NCBI GenBank assembly: GCA_008828725.1
Contig: MEHQ01000974.1
Coordinates: forward strand, 220,471-284,470
Source of the DNA: Saccharina japonica
Lineage: Eukaryota > Sar > Phaeophyceae > Laminariales > Laminariaceae
Length of the DNA stretch: 64,000 nt
Direction of reading: 5' to 3'
Part shown: positions 9,753-22,516 of the stretch, piece by piece
Layout of the letters: every line of letters begins with the position of its first letter
How positions within the stretch are numbered: position 1 is the first letter of the stretch
The notes under the pieces: model-generated
Seen by the model: the letters and a program-made list of their open reading frames with translations, nothing else
The model's database searches: none
What the model was told of the DNA's origin: nothing
Made by a program: the position numbers and the translations under genes

Positions 9753-12700
9753 ACATACATACATACATACATACATACATACATACATACATACATACAT
9801 ACATACATACATACATACATACATACATACATACATACATACATACATACATACATACATACATACATACATACATACATACATACATACATACATACAT
9901 ACATACATACATACATACATACATACATACATACATACATACATACATACATACATACATACATACATACATACATACATACATACATACATACATACAT
10001 ACATACATACATACATACATACATACATACATACATACATACATACATACATACATACATACATACATACATACATACATACATACATACATACATACAT
10101 ACATACATACATACATACATACATACATACATACATACATACATACATACATACATACATACATACATACATACATACATACATACATACATACATACAT
10201 ACATACATACATACATACATACATACATACATACATACATACATACATACATACATACATACATACATACATACATACATACATACATACATACATACAT
10301 ACATACATACATACATACATACATACATACATACATACATACATACATACATACATACATACATACATACATACATACATACATACATACATACATACAT
10401 ACATACATACATACATACATACATACATACATACATACATACATACATACATACATACATACATACATACATACATACATACATACATACATACATACAT
10501 ACATACATACATACATACATACATACATACATACATACATACATACATACATACATACATACATACATACATACATACATACATACATACATACATACAT
10601 ACATACATACATACATACATACATACATACATACATACATACATACATACATACATACATACATACATACATACATACATACATACATACATACATACAT
10701 ACATACATACATACATACATACATACATACATACATACATACATACATACATACATACATACATACATACATACATACATACATACATACATACATACAT
10801 ACATACATACATACATACATACATACATACATACATACATACATACATACATACATACATACATACATACATACATACATACATACATACATACATACAT
10901 ACATACATACATACATACATACATACATACATACATACATACATACATACATACATACATACATACATACATACATACATACATACATACATACATACAT
11001 ACATACATACATACATACATACATACATACATACATACATACATACATACATACATACATACATACATACATACATACATACATACATACATACATACAT
11101 ACATACATACATACATACATACATACATACATACATACATACATACATACATACATACATACATACATACATACATACATACATACATACATACATACAT
11201 ACATACATACATACATACATACATACATACATACATACATACATACATACATACATACATACATACATACATACATACATACATACATACATACATACAT
11301 ACATACATACATACATACATACATACATACATACATACATACATACATACATACATACATACATACATACATACATACATACATACATACATACATACAT
11401 ACATACATACATACATACATACATACATACATACATACATACATACATACATACATACATACATACATACATACATACATACATACATACATACATACAT
11501 ACATACATACATACATACATACATACATACATACATACATACATACATACATACATACATACATACATACATACATACATACATACATACATACATACAT
11601 ACATACATACATACATACATACATACATACATACATACATACATACATACATACATACATACATACATACATACATACATACATACATACATACATACAT
11701 ACATACATACATACATACATACATACATACATACATACATACATACATACATACATACATACATACATACATACATACATACATACATACATACATACAT
11801 ACATACATACATACATACATACATACATACATACATACATACATACATACATACATACATACATACATACATACATACATACATACATACATACATACAT
11901 ACATACATACATACATACATACATACATACATACATACATACATACATACATACATACATACATACATACATACATACATACATACATACATACATACAT
12001 ACATACATACATACATACATACATACATACATACATACATACATACATACATACATACATACATACATACATACATACATACATACATACATACATACAT
12101 ACATACATACATACATACATACATACATACATACATACATACATACATACATACATACATACATACATACATACATACATACATACATACATACATACAT
12201 ACATACATACATACATACATACATACATACATACATACATACATACATACATACATACATACATACATACATACATACATACATACATACATACATACAT
12301 ACATACATACATACATACATACATACATACATACATACATACATACATACATACATACATACATACATACATACATACATACATACATACATACATACAT
12401 ACATACATACATACATACATACATACATACATACATACATACATACATACATACATACATACATACATACATACATACATACATACATACATACATACAT
12501 ACATACATACATACATACATACATACATACATACATACATACATACATACATACATACATACATACATACATACATACATACATACATACATACATACAT
12601 ACATACATACATACATACATACATACATACATACATACATACATACATACATACATACATACATACATACATACATACATACATACATACATACATACAT

Positions 12701-14562
12701 ACATACATACATACATACATACATACATACATACATACATACATACATACATACATACATACATACATACATACATACATACATACATACATACATACAT
12801 ACATACATACATACATACATACATACATACATACATACATACATACATACATACATACATACATACATACATACATACATACATACATACATACATACAT
12901 ACATACATACATACATACATACATACATACATACATACATACATACATACATACATACATACATACATACATACATACATACATACATACATACATACAT
13001 ACATACATACATACATACATACATACATACATACATACATACATACATACATACATACATACATACATACATACATACATACATACATACATACATACAT
13101 ACATACATACATACATACATACATACATACATACATACATACATACATACATACATACATACATACATACATACATACATACATACATACATACATACAT
13201 ACATACATACATACATACATACATACATACATACATACATACATACATACATACATACATACATACATACATACATACATACATACATACATACATACAT
13301 ACATACATACATACATACATACATACATACATACATACATACATACATACATACATACATACATACATACATACATACATACATACATACATACATACAT
13401 ACATACATACATACATACATACATACATACATACATACATACATACATACATACATACATACATACATACATACATACATACATACATACATACATACAT
13501 ACATACATACATACATACATACATACATACATACATACATACATACATACATACATACATACATACATACATACATACATACATACATACATACATACAT
13601 ACATACATACATACATACATACATACATACATACATACATACATACATACATACATACATACATACATACATACATACATACATACATACATACATACAT
13701 ACATACATACATACATACATACATACATACATACATACATACATACATACATACATACATACATACATACATACATACATACATACATACATACATACAT
13801 ACATACATACATACATACATACATACATACATACATACATACATACATACATACATACATACATACATACATACATACATACATACATACATACATACAT
13901 ACATACATACATACATACATACATACATACATACATACATACATACATACATACATACATACATACATACATACATACATACATACATACATACATACAT
14001 ACATACATACATACATACATACATACATACATACATACATACATACATACATACATACATACATACATACATACATACATACATACATACATACATACAT
14101 ACATACATACATACATACATACATACATACATACATACATACATACATACATACATACATACATACATACATACATACATACATACATACATACATACAT
14201 ACATACATACATACATACATACATACATACATACATACATACATACATACATACATACATACATACATACATACATACATACATACATACATACATACAT
14301 ACATACATACATACATACATACATACATACATACATACATACATACATACATACATACATACATACATACATACATACATACATACATACATACATACAT
14401 ACATACATACATACATACATACATACATACATACATACATACATACATACATACATACATACATACATACATACATACATACATACATACATACATACAT
14501 ACATACATACATACATACATACATACATACATACATACATACATACATACGTACATACATAC
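9753..14562. repeat. Giant perfect (ACAT)n microsatellite
   Basis: From 9753 to 14550 the tetranucleotide repeats without a single interruption, about 1,200 units and 4.8 kb. One A-to-G change at 14551 is followed by three more units. Long ORFs in several frames (repeating YIHT or VCMY) are by-products of a 12-nt codon cycle in stop-free sequence and are not genes. Confidence 0.97.
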
Positions 14563-14722
14563 AACATATGTATGATACGATATATTATGTCGTTATTGGA
14601 CATACAATACCAGAAATAGTTTTCATTTTTCTTGTTGTGTAAAAGAGACGAAAATAAATGTTTTCAAAAGGCGTAAAGCACTCTTCTTCCTTCCTTCATT
14701 TTGCATGGACCGAAGAGGCCCC
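14563..14722. other. No gene recognised
   Basis: AT-rich flank of the microsatellite with no recognised motif. Confidence 0.4.
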
Positions 14723-14726
14723 TTAA

Positions 14727-14889
14727 CCCTTATAGGACTGGAGTCCCGTTTTGGGGACAAATTACTCAGAATTAGAGTGGTTTGTCCCCAAAACGGGACT
14801 GCAGTTCTAAAAGTTCAGAACCGCAAAAAAAGTATCGCACTAATTCCAAGTAGTTTTTCCCCAAATTCGTTGGACCAGTTCTCCAGGGG
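14727..14889. mobile_element. piggyBac-like MITE with TTAA flanks and internal palindrome
   Basis: TTAA occurs at 14723-14726 and 14890-14893. Inside, the left end reads CCCTTATAGGACTGG and the right end, on the other strand, CCCCTGGAGAACTGG. TTAA duplication followed by CCC is the known signature of piggyBac elements. A perfect 20-bp inverted pair (AGTCCCGTTTTGGGGACAAA at 14742 and its complement at 14781-14800) lies inside. The element is 163 bp with no ORF for a transposase. Confidence 0.7.
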
Positions 14890-14894
14890 TTAAG

Positions 14895-15512
14895 CTTATA
14901 GCAACGAAATTAGAAGTTACGAATTCTTGTCGTCTTGTTGATTTCGGCGTCAAACGTTTCCCATATATCGACGTATCATCTCATAATTATACTGAAACAA
15001 CAAACAACACAGGGGGCACGTGAACATTGCCCGAATCCTGCACTAAAAATCCATAATTTCTCCAATGTTTTGAAGAAAGCGGTTCGAAACAAAATGGGAT
15101 GGGTGCATGTCACGTTTGTTTGCATACTCTGTATACAAAATATACGATACGTACGTATTCGAAATACGCTTCGCATTCAAAATACCAAATTATGTTCATT
15201 ATGTTTTCAAAGTAACCGTGAAACGTCAGACTCTGAAACGCCTCTCCGTTAAGAGGAGATTAGGACCGGTCGCGTCGAAAACGACATACATATTCATATA
15301 ACATTCATATAACATTGTTATATATGAATTCAGAATCAACCTTCGATCTCACCGGTACTGTTTTTTACTATTTTTATAAATACTAGGGGTACGGCCACGG
15401 CTCCGCCCGGGGCGCTAGCCCTGCATTTCCAATAGTAGCATGTAATACCTGGTACATACAGCAGTAGTTGTATGGTGTGATGTACAACTCTGACAGGAAA
15501 TGTAAGAACCAT
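14895..15512. other. No gene recognised
   Basis: No domain is visible in the short ORFs. A small AT-rich palindrome (TTCATATAACATTGTTATAT) lies near 15303-15330. Confidence 0.45.
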
Positions 15513-17345
15513 CGTGCGGGCCGGTATCGACCCGGGGGAGATCCGTTTTCGCCCCCGGATTGTTGGAGTTGTAGATACATGGAATGATTTACGATCTGGG
15601 TATGAAACACTATCGTCCCCGGGTGTGGCGGGACCTCGCTGTTGTCCCAAGGGGCAACTCCAGCCACGCGCTGGCTCCATAAAACCCATTCAATCAGCGA
15701 TCAACCGATAGGAGTGGGGTTTCCACGCCTTGCGAGGCCGTATCAACCCGGGGGAACTCCGTTTTCGTCCACGGGTTGTTGGAGTTGTAGATGTGTGAAA
15801 GGATTTATTATCCGGGGACGAGAAACTATCATCCCCGGGTGCGGCGGGACCTCGTAGTTGTCCCGAGAGCCAACTCTCGCCGCGCGCTGGCTCCATAAGC
15901 CGCAGCCAATCAGCAATCAGTCGATGGGGGTGAGGGTTCCACACCTTGCGAGGCGGTATCGACCCAGGGGAATTCTGTTTTCGTCCACGGATTGTTGGAG
16001 TTGAAGATGTATGGAAGGATTTATGATCCAGGGAGGGGACACTATCATCCCCGGGGGTGACGGGACCTCGGTATTGCCCCCAGGGGAAACCCTCACCGCG
16101 CGCTGGCTCCATGAGCCTCAGCCCAATCCGCCCTCAGCCGACGTGGGTGGGGTTTCCACACCTTGCGAGGCGGTATCGACCCAGGGGAACTCCGTTTTCG
16201 TCCCCGGATTTCTGGAGTTGAAGATGTATGGAAGGGTTTATGATCCAGAGATTGGACACTATCATCCCCGGGGGCGGCGGGACGTCGGTATTGCCCCGAG
16301 GGGAAACCCTCTCCGCGCGCGGGCTCCATGAGCCCCAGCCCAATCAGCACTCAGCCGACGAGGGTGGGGTTTCCACACCTTCGAGGCGGTATCGACCCAG
16401 GGGAACTCTGTTTTCGTCGCCAGATTGCTGGAGTTGTAGATACATGGAAGGATTTATGATCCGGGGAGGGGACACTATCATCCTCGGGTGCGGCGGGATC
16501 TCGGCGTTTGTCCCGAGGGGAAACTTCAACCACGCGCTGGCTCCATGAGCCCCAGCCAATCAGCAATCAGCCGATGCGGTGGGGTTTCCACACCTTGCAA
16601 GGCGTTATGGACCCGGGGGAACTCTGTTTTCGCCCCCAGATTGTTGGATTTGAAGATGTATTGAAGGATTTCTGATCCGTTGACGAGACATTATCATCCC
16701 TCCTGGGTGCGGCGGCACCTCGGCGTTGCCCCGATGAGCAACAACTCCAGCCACGCGCTGGCCCCATAAGCCCCAGTCCAATCAGCAATCAGCCTATGGG
16801 GGAAGGGTCGCCACACCTTGCGCGGTGGTACCGGCCCGGCAGAACACCGCTTTCCTCCCAGTTGTTTTTGGGGTTTCCGATCCCCTAAGGATTTCCGAAA
16901 AGGAGATGTGGCCTTGTTGTCCCCTGGTGCTGTGTAACCCCGGCGTTGTCCGAGTGGACAATCCTCGCCGCGGGCTGTCTCCATGAGCCCCATATAACCC
17001 TAAATCAGCCAGTGAGGTTGGGGTGTCCACACCTTGCGCGGCGGTATCGAACCGGCAGAAGTCTGTTTTCGTCCCCGAGTTGTTGGAGATGTACATGCAT
17101 GGAAGGATTCATGATGAGGGGATTGGACCCTGTCGTTCCCGTGTGCCTCAGCCATATGAGTTATCAGCCGATGTGGGTGGGGTTTCCACACCGTGCGGGG
17201 CGGTGTCGACCCGGGGGGTCGCCTTTTGTTGTCCCCGGCTGGTCTGAGTTGTAATGATAAGGAGGGATCCACGATCTGGGGAGGGTACCCTATATTACCT
17301 GAGGTGTGGTGGAACCTTGATGGTTCTATTCAGCACCAATCTTCT
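15513..17345. repeat. Satellite, ~216-bp unit, about 8 copies
   Basis: The motif GGTATCGACCCRGGGGAACT recurs at about 15528, 15740, 15955, 16172, 16389, 16605, 16828, 17044 and 17204, a spacing of about 212-223 bp except the last. Each unit also has TGTTGGAGTTGTAGAT, GGAAGGATTTATGATC, CACTATCATCCCCGGG and CGCGCTGGCTCCAT. Divergence rises toward the right end. ORFs of 70-140 codons cross units on both strands, but frames do not persist because unit lengths are not all multiples of three. Confidence 0.9.
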
Positions 17346-17450
17346 AGAAAGATCCAGCGGCCTCTGACATGGATTTGGTCAGCCAATCAGCTGCCGATTT
17401 CGTAATTGAAAATTGTTAGTCAGCAGCTAGGCTGGCTGCATGGCTGTCAG

Positions 17451-17884
17451 GACTTCCTCGGGATTGTGACATGGCCACGACTGTCGGCAGCGCTCAGCAC
17501 GCGACGGCCAGGACTCGGCGCGGCGTGAGACGCAGTGTCCCACTTGTTGTGTCTCGCACTCTCTCTACCGATGCTGCTAGGCGGGACTGAAACGCTCTGG
17601 ATCGGGAGAAACGCGAGACCATGACGACAGTACTCGCAGTGTGCTGTGATGTAGCAATCTGCACGGAAACATAAGGACCATTGATAGATAAATTTAGAGT
17701 CCAAATGGATCTTACATTTCCGTCCGTAGTCACTGTCCTTGGGATTGGGGCAACGCTCAGCGTGCGACGGCCAGGACTCGGCTAGGCAGGAGACCCGGCA
17801 TTCCACTGGTTGTGGCACCCAGCCTCCCTACCTATCTATGGGGAAAGGTGGGGTTGAAGCGCTCTGGATCGCGAGATCATGATT
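17451..17884. repeat. Diverged direct repeat of ~150 bp, two copies
   Basis: The stretch from CTCAGCACGCGACGGCCAGG (~17493) to GAAACGCTCTGGATCG (~17605) recurs from about 17757 to 17871 with substitutions and small indels. About 100 bp of unrelated sequence lies between. No coding function is recognised. Confidence 0.65.
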
Positions 17885-17929
17885 CCAGACAGACAGACTA
17901 ACAACATGTATGTATTTAATAATATAGAT

Positions 17930-18215
17930 ACTCGTAAAGGCTGAAGGTCAGGATTTCGAATCCTACATTTAATTTGAACCAAGTTGACTGCAAAAAAACG
18001 CCTGACGTGTCCTGTGTGTACAAAATTCGACGCGCGTCGACGGGGGAAGAAAGTGCTGAATGTGCCCTTCTCTAGATGAAAATAAAGGCATTTATTTGCC
18101 GTACCTAGTGGGGAGGGGGGAGATGATGAGACTGATTTATGATCCCGAATACGAGTACGACTTTTAATAGGAGCAAGATAGGAAAGAAAAGAGCAATTAC
18201 AATAAATGGGATGAA
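17930..18215 (+). mobile_element. SINE-A, diverged copy with T-arm
   Basis: CAGGATTTCGAATCCT gives a T-arm/B-box-like block. It is followed by AAAATTCGACG..GTCGACGGGGGAAGAAAG and a degraded body, ending in TACAATAAATGGGATG. It is more diverged than the copies at 21788 and 22170. Confidence 0.65.
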
Positions 18216-18487
18216 GGAAACAAAAAAGTGTTGGGAAGCAACAAAAAATACGCAGCATGCATTATATCTTGTGTTTTCACGTTACACCAAACGCCGCAGT
18301 TTCCAAATAATAAGTAACTAAGCATGCGTATCTAACCAACGAAAACCTCAACTGAGCAATACCCAAAGCAAACCCTTTATTTATTATGTTGCTTACCAAC
18401 ACTACTATTAATAGTGGAGACCCCCTATATTGATGTTGTGATTTTAAACCAGGCCGTTGTAGCAAGATCAGGGTCGCGGGTCACCAA

Positions 18488-18755
18488 GTATCCCTTGCCA
18501 GGTTTTCCTATTGAGCAAGTACGTTTTTTGTTGTTAATCACCTGTGTTTCTCTTTGCCTAGAGATAGAAGGAGAAAGAGCAGCGTCTTTCTTTCTAGCAC
18601 ACGCTGACAAACTTATGGGCGGTGGTTTGCCTCGCTGAAAACCCTGGTTTCCATCGAAGATACGTCTCCCAAACATTACAAATAAATACGATCCTAATAC
18701 CTGTCCCCAGGCACTCACCGGCCTTTTCCACGTCATTCAAAGCAGTATCATAACA
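18488..18755 (-). mobile_element. 3' LTR of a second Ty3-type copy
   Basis: This 268-bp block aligns with the LTRs at 27403 and 39917. On the minus strand it starts TGTTATGATACTGC and ends AAGGGATAC. A purine-rich AGAGTGGG (minus strand, about 18760-18768) lies just before its start, matching the same spot in the full element and fitting a polypurine tract. Confidence 0.85.
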
Positions 18756-19880
18756 ATAGCCCACTCTGATGAGCCGTATGTATACGCAGAAATATGGAAA
18801 GCTCGTGGAAATCACGATTCCACTAACTAGAAGATGAGTAGAAGATGCGGCTGCTCAAAACCCACCCCCACGCCTCTGAGCGGCAAGGCTACGACGCCGA
18901 CACGGAACGCCAAGTACAAAAAGGAAAGAAGCCCTACCCGTAAGGTGCACGAATACTTCGCCATCGAAAACCATCGTCTTACCGCCAGTAAGGGGGGGGT
19001 GGGGTGAGGCTGGGTTCACATAAACGTGAAAGCTTGGGACCAAACGCCACGCAGTCCTGTGCCGCAGTACGAGTAGCCCAATTGACCTCCCAGGTTCCGA
19101 GCGGCGGGAGGCGGCGGCAGGACGAAGAAGGACACAACACGAAATTCGCCAACAATCCCCTGAATCCGACCAAACAAAGCTCACCTGTTCCACAAAGGAG
19201 TGGCGTGAATACCTATACCAGCCCCGGCACTGAGCGGGGGGGGTAGGCAGGACGAAATACAGCAAGAACCATTCAGAATCCGGCCCAGACAAAAACAGAA
19301 AGCGCTAACGGAATGCTGAGAAGAGAAAACGCCGGCCCGAAAGCTCGGAAAACGTCGAATGGAACAAGAGAAAAATCCCTCAAAACCAATAATAACGGAA
19401 AATAATCGAGTGTAGCGACGATGCGAAAATCAGCAATCAACAGCAGCTGCGCCTCGAGATTAATCTACGTTACGCTGGACCCCCGGTGCAAGCGCGCTAG
19501 CTAAGTGTACTTGTAGACACCAAGAACCTCGTACAGCCCCCGTTGAAGTCGCGGAGCGCTCCGCAGAAAGAGGAAGCTTGATAGTTCCCGGGTCATCCAA
19601 ACATCGAACCAATTTTCCCCACCCGTCGTTGTAGTCGCTCTGATTTTCCCAAGTCACCATAAACCCTCGTCGCCCATGTACCAAACTTGAGCCCCGTTGG
19701 GGAGCACGGTGGTTCAATATCGACGACCTCAATCGGCTTGCGGTACGCAGCCATAGCCAGGGGGTAGGAAACGCTCGCTGTTACTCCGAGAAAGCCTCCA
19801 TTGGGCCGCACCAATTCGCACCCGGCAGTGCAGGCGGTTGGTTTGGCGGTGCTGGCTCAGAGTACCGGCCGAGTAGCGTA
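18756..19880 (-). pseudogene. 3' remnant of a second Ty3-type pol
   Basis: The order and sequence follow the full element at 27661-28700. On the minus strand the C-terminal pol module is present: RCLDDPGTIKLPLS, STGAVRGSWCLQVHLA and GVQRN (about 19730-19460). Upstream pol is absent, because the copy stops near 19880 where a SINE-A begins. Differences from the full element are frequent, so the two are separate old insertions. Confidence 0.8.
18834..19007 (+). CDS. Small ORF antisense to the Ty3 3' region (copy B)
   Basis: This 57-codon ORF starts MSRRCGCSKPTPTPLSGKAT and lies opposite the retroelement 3' region. The full element carries a related ORF at 27736 (MSRRCGSSKPTPTPLNGKAT). Of seven base changes in the first ~21 codons about four are silent in this frame. 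The product would be small and basic (R, K rich) with no domain I recognise. Antisense ORFs between pol and the 3' LTR are known in some plant LTR retrotransposons. It could equally be a chance ORF. Confidence 0.3.
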   Translation: MSRRCGCSKPTPTPLSGKATTPTRNAKYKKERSPTRKVHEYFAIENHRLTASKGGVG

Positions 19881-19899
19881 AACGTTTATAGCGAGACTA

Positions 19900-20135
19900 G
19901 CGGAAAACGCGAGAGCGTGAGTTAGCAAAATTCGATGAAGATGGACGAGCATTGGGAAGGCTGAACCCTCTGCGCGATAAAAATCAAGGCAAGGGCCGTA
20001 GTAGGAGAGGAGGGAGAGGAGCCTACTTTATGACCCCGGATCTGAGTTACGACTATAATAGGGAGGGAGAACAGCAGCAGTGCGAAGATAATAAATGGGA
20101 TGGGGAAAAAAAAAGAAAGAAAAAAAAAAAAAACA
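19900..20135 (+). mobile_element. SINE-A body and A-rich tail
   Basis: The body starts GCGAGAGCGTGAGTTAGCAA. It holds GTTGGGAAGGCTGAACCCTC (with small changes), the GAGGAGCCTAC..GACCCCGGATCTGAGTTACGACT block, and ends AATAAATGGGATGG plus a long A-run. It truncates or was inserted next to the Ty3 remnant. Confidence 0.8.
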
Positions 20136-20719
20136 AATTGACAGGTATTCCTTTGCGACTACTGGCTGCCTGCACCCTGCACTGACTGCTGCTGTTTGTG
20201 CATCGGATCTGGAATTTGGCATGTCAAAGGAAGTAAGTCCTGTTTCGTTTCCGTTCGCACGGATCTGTTGGGTGAAACACAAGCGACCGCTGAAGCGGGT
20301 CCTCGCGCATACGCGTTTTATTGTTTGGATCCGCCTTGGCTGGGGGTGGGGGCTACGGGTTGGCGTAGATGAATGCTGTTTCTTTGCCCAAAAATTGAAA
20401 TGAGTTTCGAATTACGTACGTAGATGAGGCCTCCTGCCCCGGCCAGCCAGCGCAGCTACTACAGGAGCCGGTGTAGTCACCTCAGGAGTCGCTGCGGGCA
20501 TTTGCGGGGGGAAATTTCGCTTGACCGCTGACCGAGACGTGCGGGTCGATGAGCCATATCTCGAATTAATCATGTTTCTCAGCATATTCTACAGGTTCTC
20601 GTGCCACACCCTGGTTTCTCGCTTTTGCTCTGTTGAAGGAAACAAGGCTTCCATGGCAGTTGAGTCCACCTCGTACTTACTCGACAATATTTATATCGTA
20701 AGTTTTATGCACTGTGTTA
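20136..20719. other. No gene recognised
   Basis: Mixed-composition sequence with no repeat match in the window and no recognisable domain. Confidence 0.4.
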
Positions 20720-21000
20720 CACGAGAACGAAACGGAATTGAGTTGGAAGTGCCATGTACCCGTTGTATGGGTGGCGCCCAAGGGAAGGGAGACGGAGGGT
20801 GGGGGAGGGTCATAGGGAAACCAGGACGGACGAAAGCAGGAAAGAGACGGCAAACAGAGTAGGTGCCAGACCGACTAGCTGGTAGAACCTGCCTGTACTA
20901 CGGGCACAAACCTGCCTCGGCTGGCCTTCGGTGTGCTCCGGCTGGCTGTCCTATCCTGTCGTTCTCAGTCTTGCTCTGTTGGCGCTGTTTCGGTCCATTT
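20720..21000 (+). pseudogene. LINE C-terminal codons and start of 3' UTR
   Basis: This is the same block that occurs reversed at 24660-24930 and 60115-60400. The coding tail (GGAATTGAGTTGGAAGTGCC to GCAAACAGAGTAGGTGCC) precedes a UTR beginning GGTAGAACCTGCCTGTACTA. It stops abruptly at about 21000 where the GGGA-rich element begins. No RT motifs remain. Confidence 0.7.
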
Positions 21001-21295
21001 ATGGGAGAAGATGTGCCCCATGGTCGGGATGGGACGGGAATCACTTAAATGACAGTGGGATGGGAATAGTCGGGATTGGGCGGACAGCGGGACGGGAATA
21101 GTCGGAAATGGGCAGACAGTGGGATGGGAAACAGTCGAGAACGGGAACACGGCCATTACCGCGGGACGGTAGAGCTCGGGAACAGAAACTGACGATGGTA
21201 ACGGTCGGGAAATGGCGGTCGGGAACGAAAAATCTGACGGTTTCCCATTCCCGTACCGTTCCCGTCCCGACCACATTTTCCCGTCCCGACCTTTA
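21001..21295 (+). repeat. GGGAC/GGGAA-rich dispersed element, copy 1
   Basis: It is built from degenerate GGGACGGGAA, TGGGATGGGAA and GTCGGGAA motifs and ends in the complementary form (TTCCCGTCCCGACC), so both ends are partly inverted. Homologues lie at 27118-27200, 40447-40740, 42958-43375 and 45720-46060. No ORF of note; it is probably a non-autonomous element with subterminal repeats. Confidence 0.7.
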
Positions 21296-21404
21296 CCGCG
21301 ACCCTTGGGATACTGCCCTCAATTCCTCCCGTATCTACTCGTACCGTCCGTACCCTGCATCCCCCTGTTCCTCTGTTAGGCCTCCGGTCTGTCCTTATCA
21401 TCAG

Positions 21405-21700
21405 ACCGGCAAACATGTACAGGCGTGTGATACTGAGGTATCGCAAGCTTGCCATCTTGGATGCCACTCGCAGAAGTCCTCAGGTTTCTCGCCATTAAAC
21501 GGTTTGGTTCCCCTCACGTTGCCGGTGACGCTGGGATCTCCCATGGCCGCAGCCCGGCGTGATGTACGGAGTAGTTCGACGCCTCCGAGAAGATTGCAAC
21601 AACAGGCCCCTGTAATATAACAACGAATATGATACATAGAAGCGTAGCAGCTCCAGATGGTCTTGGATTTTTCTTAATACGCCGAAGATATTCCATGGGC
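21405..21700 (-). pseudogene. Copia-type gag, N-terminal fragment
   Basis: On the minus strand the reading MGDPSVTGNVRGTKPFNGE followed by KPEDFCEW (about 21545-21470) is the start of a copia gag. The homologous gag starts occur at 41560 and 50215. Only about 50 codons survive before homology is lost near 21400. The upstream part, to about 21700, aligns with the copia leader at 41410. Confidence 0.65.
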
Positions 21701-21787
21701 TGTACGATGCGGAACTGATCATACTATGCTACGTACATACCTTGTAGCCTCAATGAAGAGGTAAGTTAGTCGAGTGCCGTGGTCGCC

Positions 21788-22120
21788 CCGGTGGTCTAAC
21801 TGGTAGCCACAGAAGCCTGTAGGGCCGGATGTCGAGGGTTCGATTCTCCCCGATGGAGGTTTTTATTCTCAAATGACACGATCTGTCGAGAGCGCATATT
21901 ATAGCGTGGGTAAGACAAAATTCGACGAAAGTTGACGAGGGAAGAAAGTGCTGAATTTTCTCGCGATAGAAAACTTCAAGGCAAGAACCGTAGTGGGGGA
22001 GGAGGGAGAGGAGCCTACTTTGGTGACCCCGGATCTGAGTTAGCGACTAGGGAGGGAGAAAGACGGAAGTGCGAAGATAATAATGGCGATGGAAAAAAAA
22101 AAGAAAAAAAAGTAGAACAG
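21788..22120 (+). mobile_element. SINE-A, complete copy
   Basis: Head: GTCGCCCCGGTGGTCTAACT (A-box-like), with GGTTCGATTCTCC (B box) about 50 bp downstream, as in a tRNA. Body: AAAATTCGACGAAAGTTGAC, AAGGCAAGAACCGTAGTGGG, GGAGAGGAGCCTAC and GTGACCCCGGATCTGAGTTA. The 3' end is GATAATAATGGCGATGG and an A-run. The tRNA-like region continues directly into unrelated sequence, so it is a retroposon and not a tRNA gene. Confidence 0.85.
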
Positions 22121-22169
22121 GGTGACACTTGTACTATTAATAGAGTAGAAAGGGCCTGGCACACTTTGT

Positions 22170-22516
22170 AACTAGCGGTCGCCCCGGTGGGCTAGCAGGT
22201 AACCACGAAGCCTGTAAGCGTCAGAATCGCGAGTTCGAGCCCCGCCGAGTGCATGCTCTAGGCGACTTTTTTCTGCAAAAAATATACTTGACTAGCGAAA
22301 GCGCGAGAGCGTGAGTTAGCAAAATTCGATGAAAGTCGACGAGCGTTGGGAAGGCTGAACCCTCTGCGCGATAAAAATTAATCAAACTTAGTTTTTCAAG
22401 GAAACCGTAGTGGGGGAGGAGGGAGAGGAGCCTACTTTGTGACCCCGCTGAGTTACGACTAAGGGAGGGAGGAAAGACAAAGTGCGAAGATAATAAATGA
22501 GATGGAACAAAATAGG
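22170..22516 (+). mobile_element. SINE-A, second complete copy
   Basis: The head is GTCGCCCCGGTGGGCTAGCA with T-arm GCGAGTTCGAGCCCCGC. The body has AAAGCGCGAGAGCGTGAGTT, TGGGAAGGCTGAACCCTCTG and the shared GAGGAGCCTAC..GACCCCG block. Its A-rich tail is interrupted by the MITE at 22517, with ATGGGATGG plus A-run resuming at about 22834. Confidence 0.85.

Noticed and set aside
9634-14619. ORFs of about 1,600 codons on both strands across 9.6-14.6 kb
   Set aside because: They are translations of the (ACAT)n microsatellite, repeating four residues. No unique coding sequence is involved.
15690-16112. 140-codon minus-strand ORF as a repeat protein
   Set aside because: It spans satellite units, and the frame is lost in neighbouring units because unit lengths are not multiples of three.
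15513-17345. CRISPR-like regular repeats
   Set aside because: The repeated unit is the whole ~216 bp with gradual divergence. There are no short identical repeats separated by unique spacers and no cas genes.
21788-21860. Free tRNA gene
   Set aside because: A- and B-box-like blocks are present, but the cloverleaf is imperfect and the same head is joined to the same non-tRNA body in several copies, so it is a SINE.
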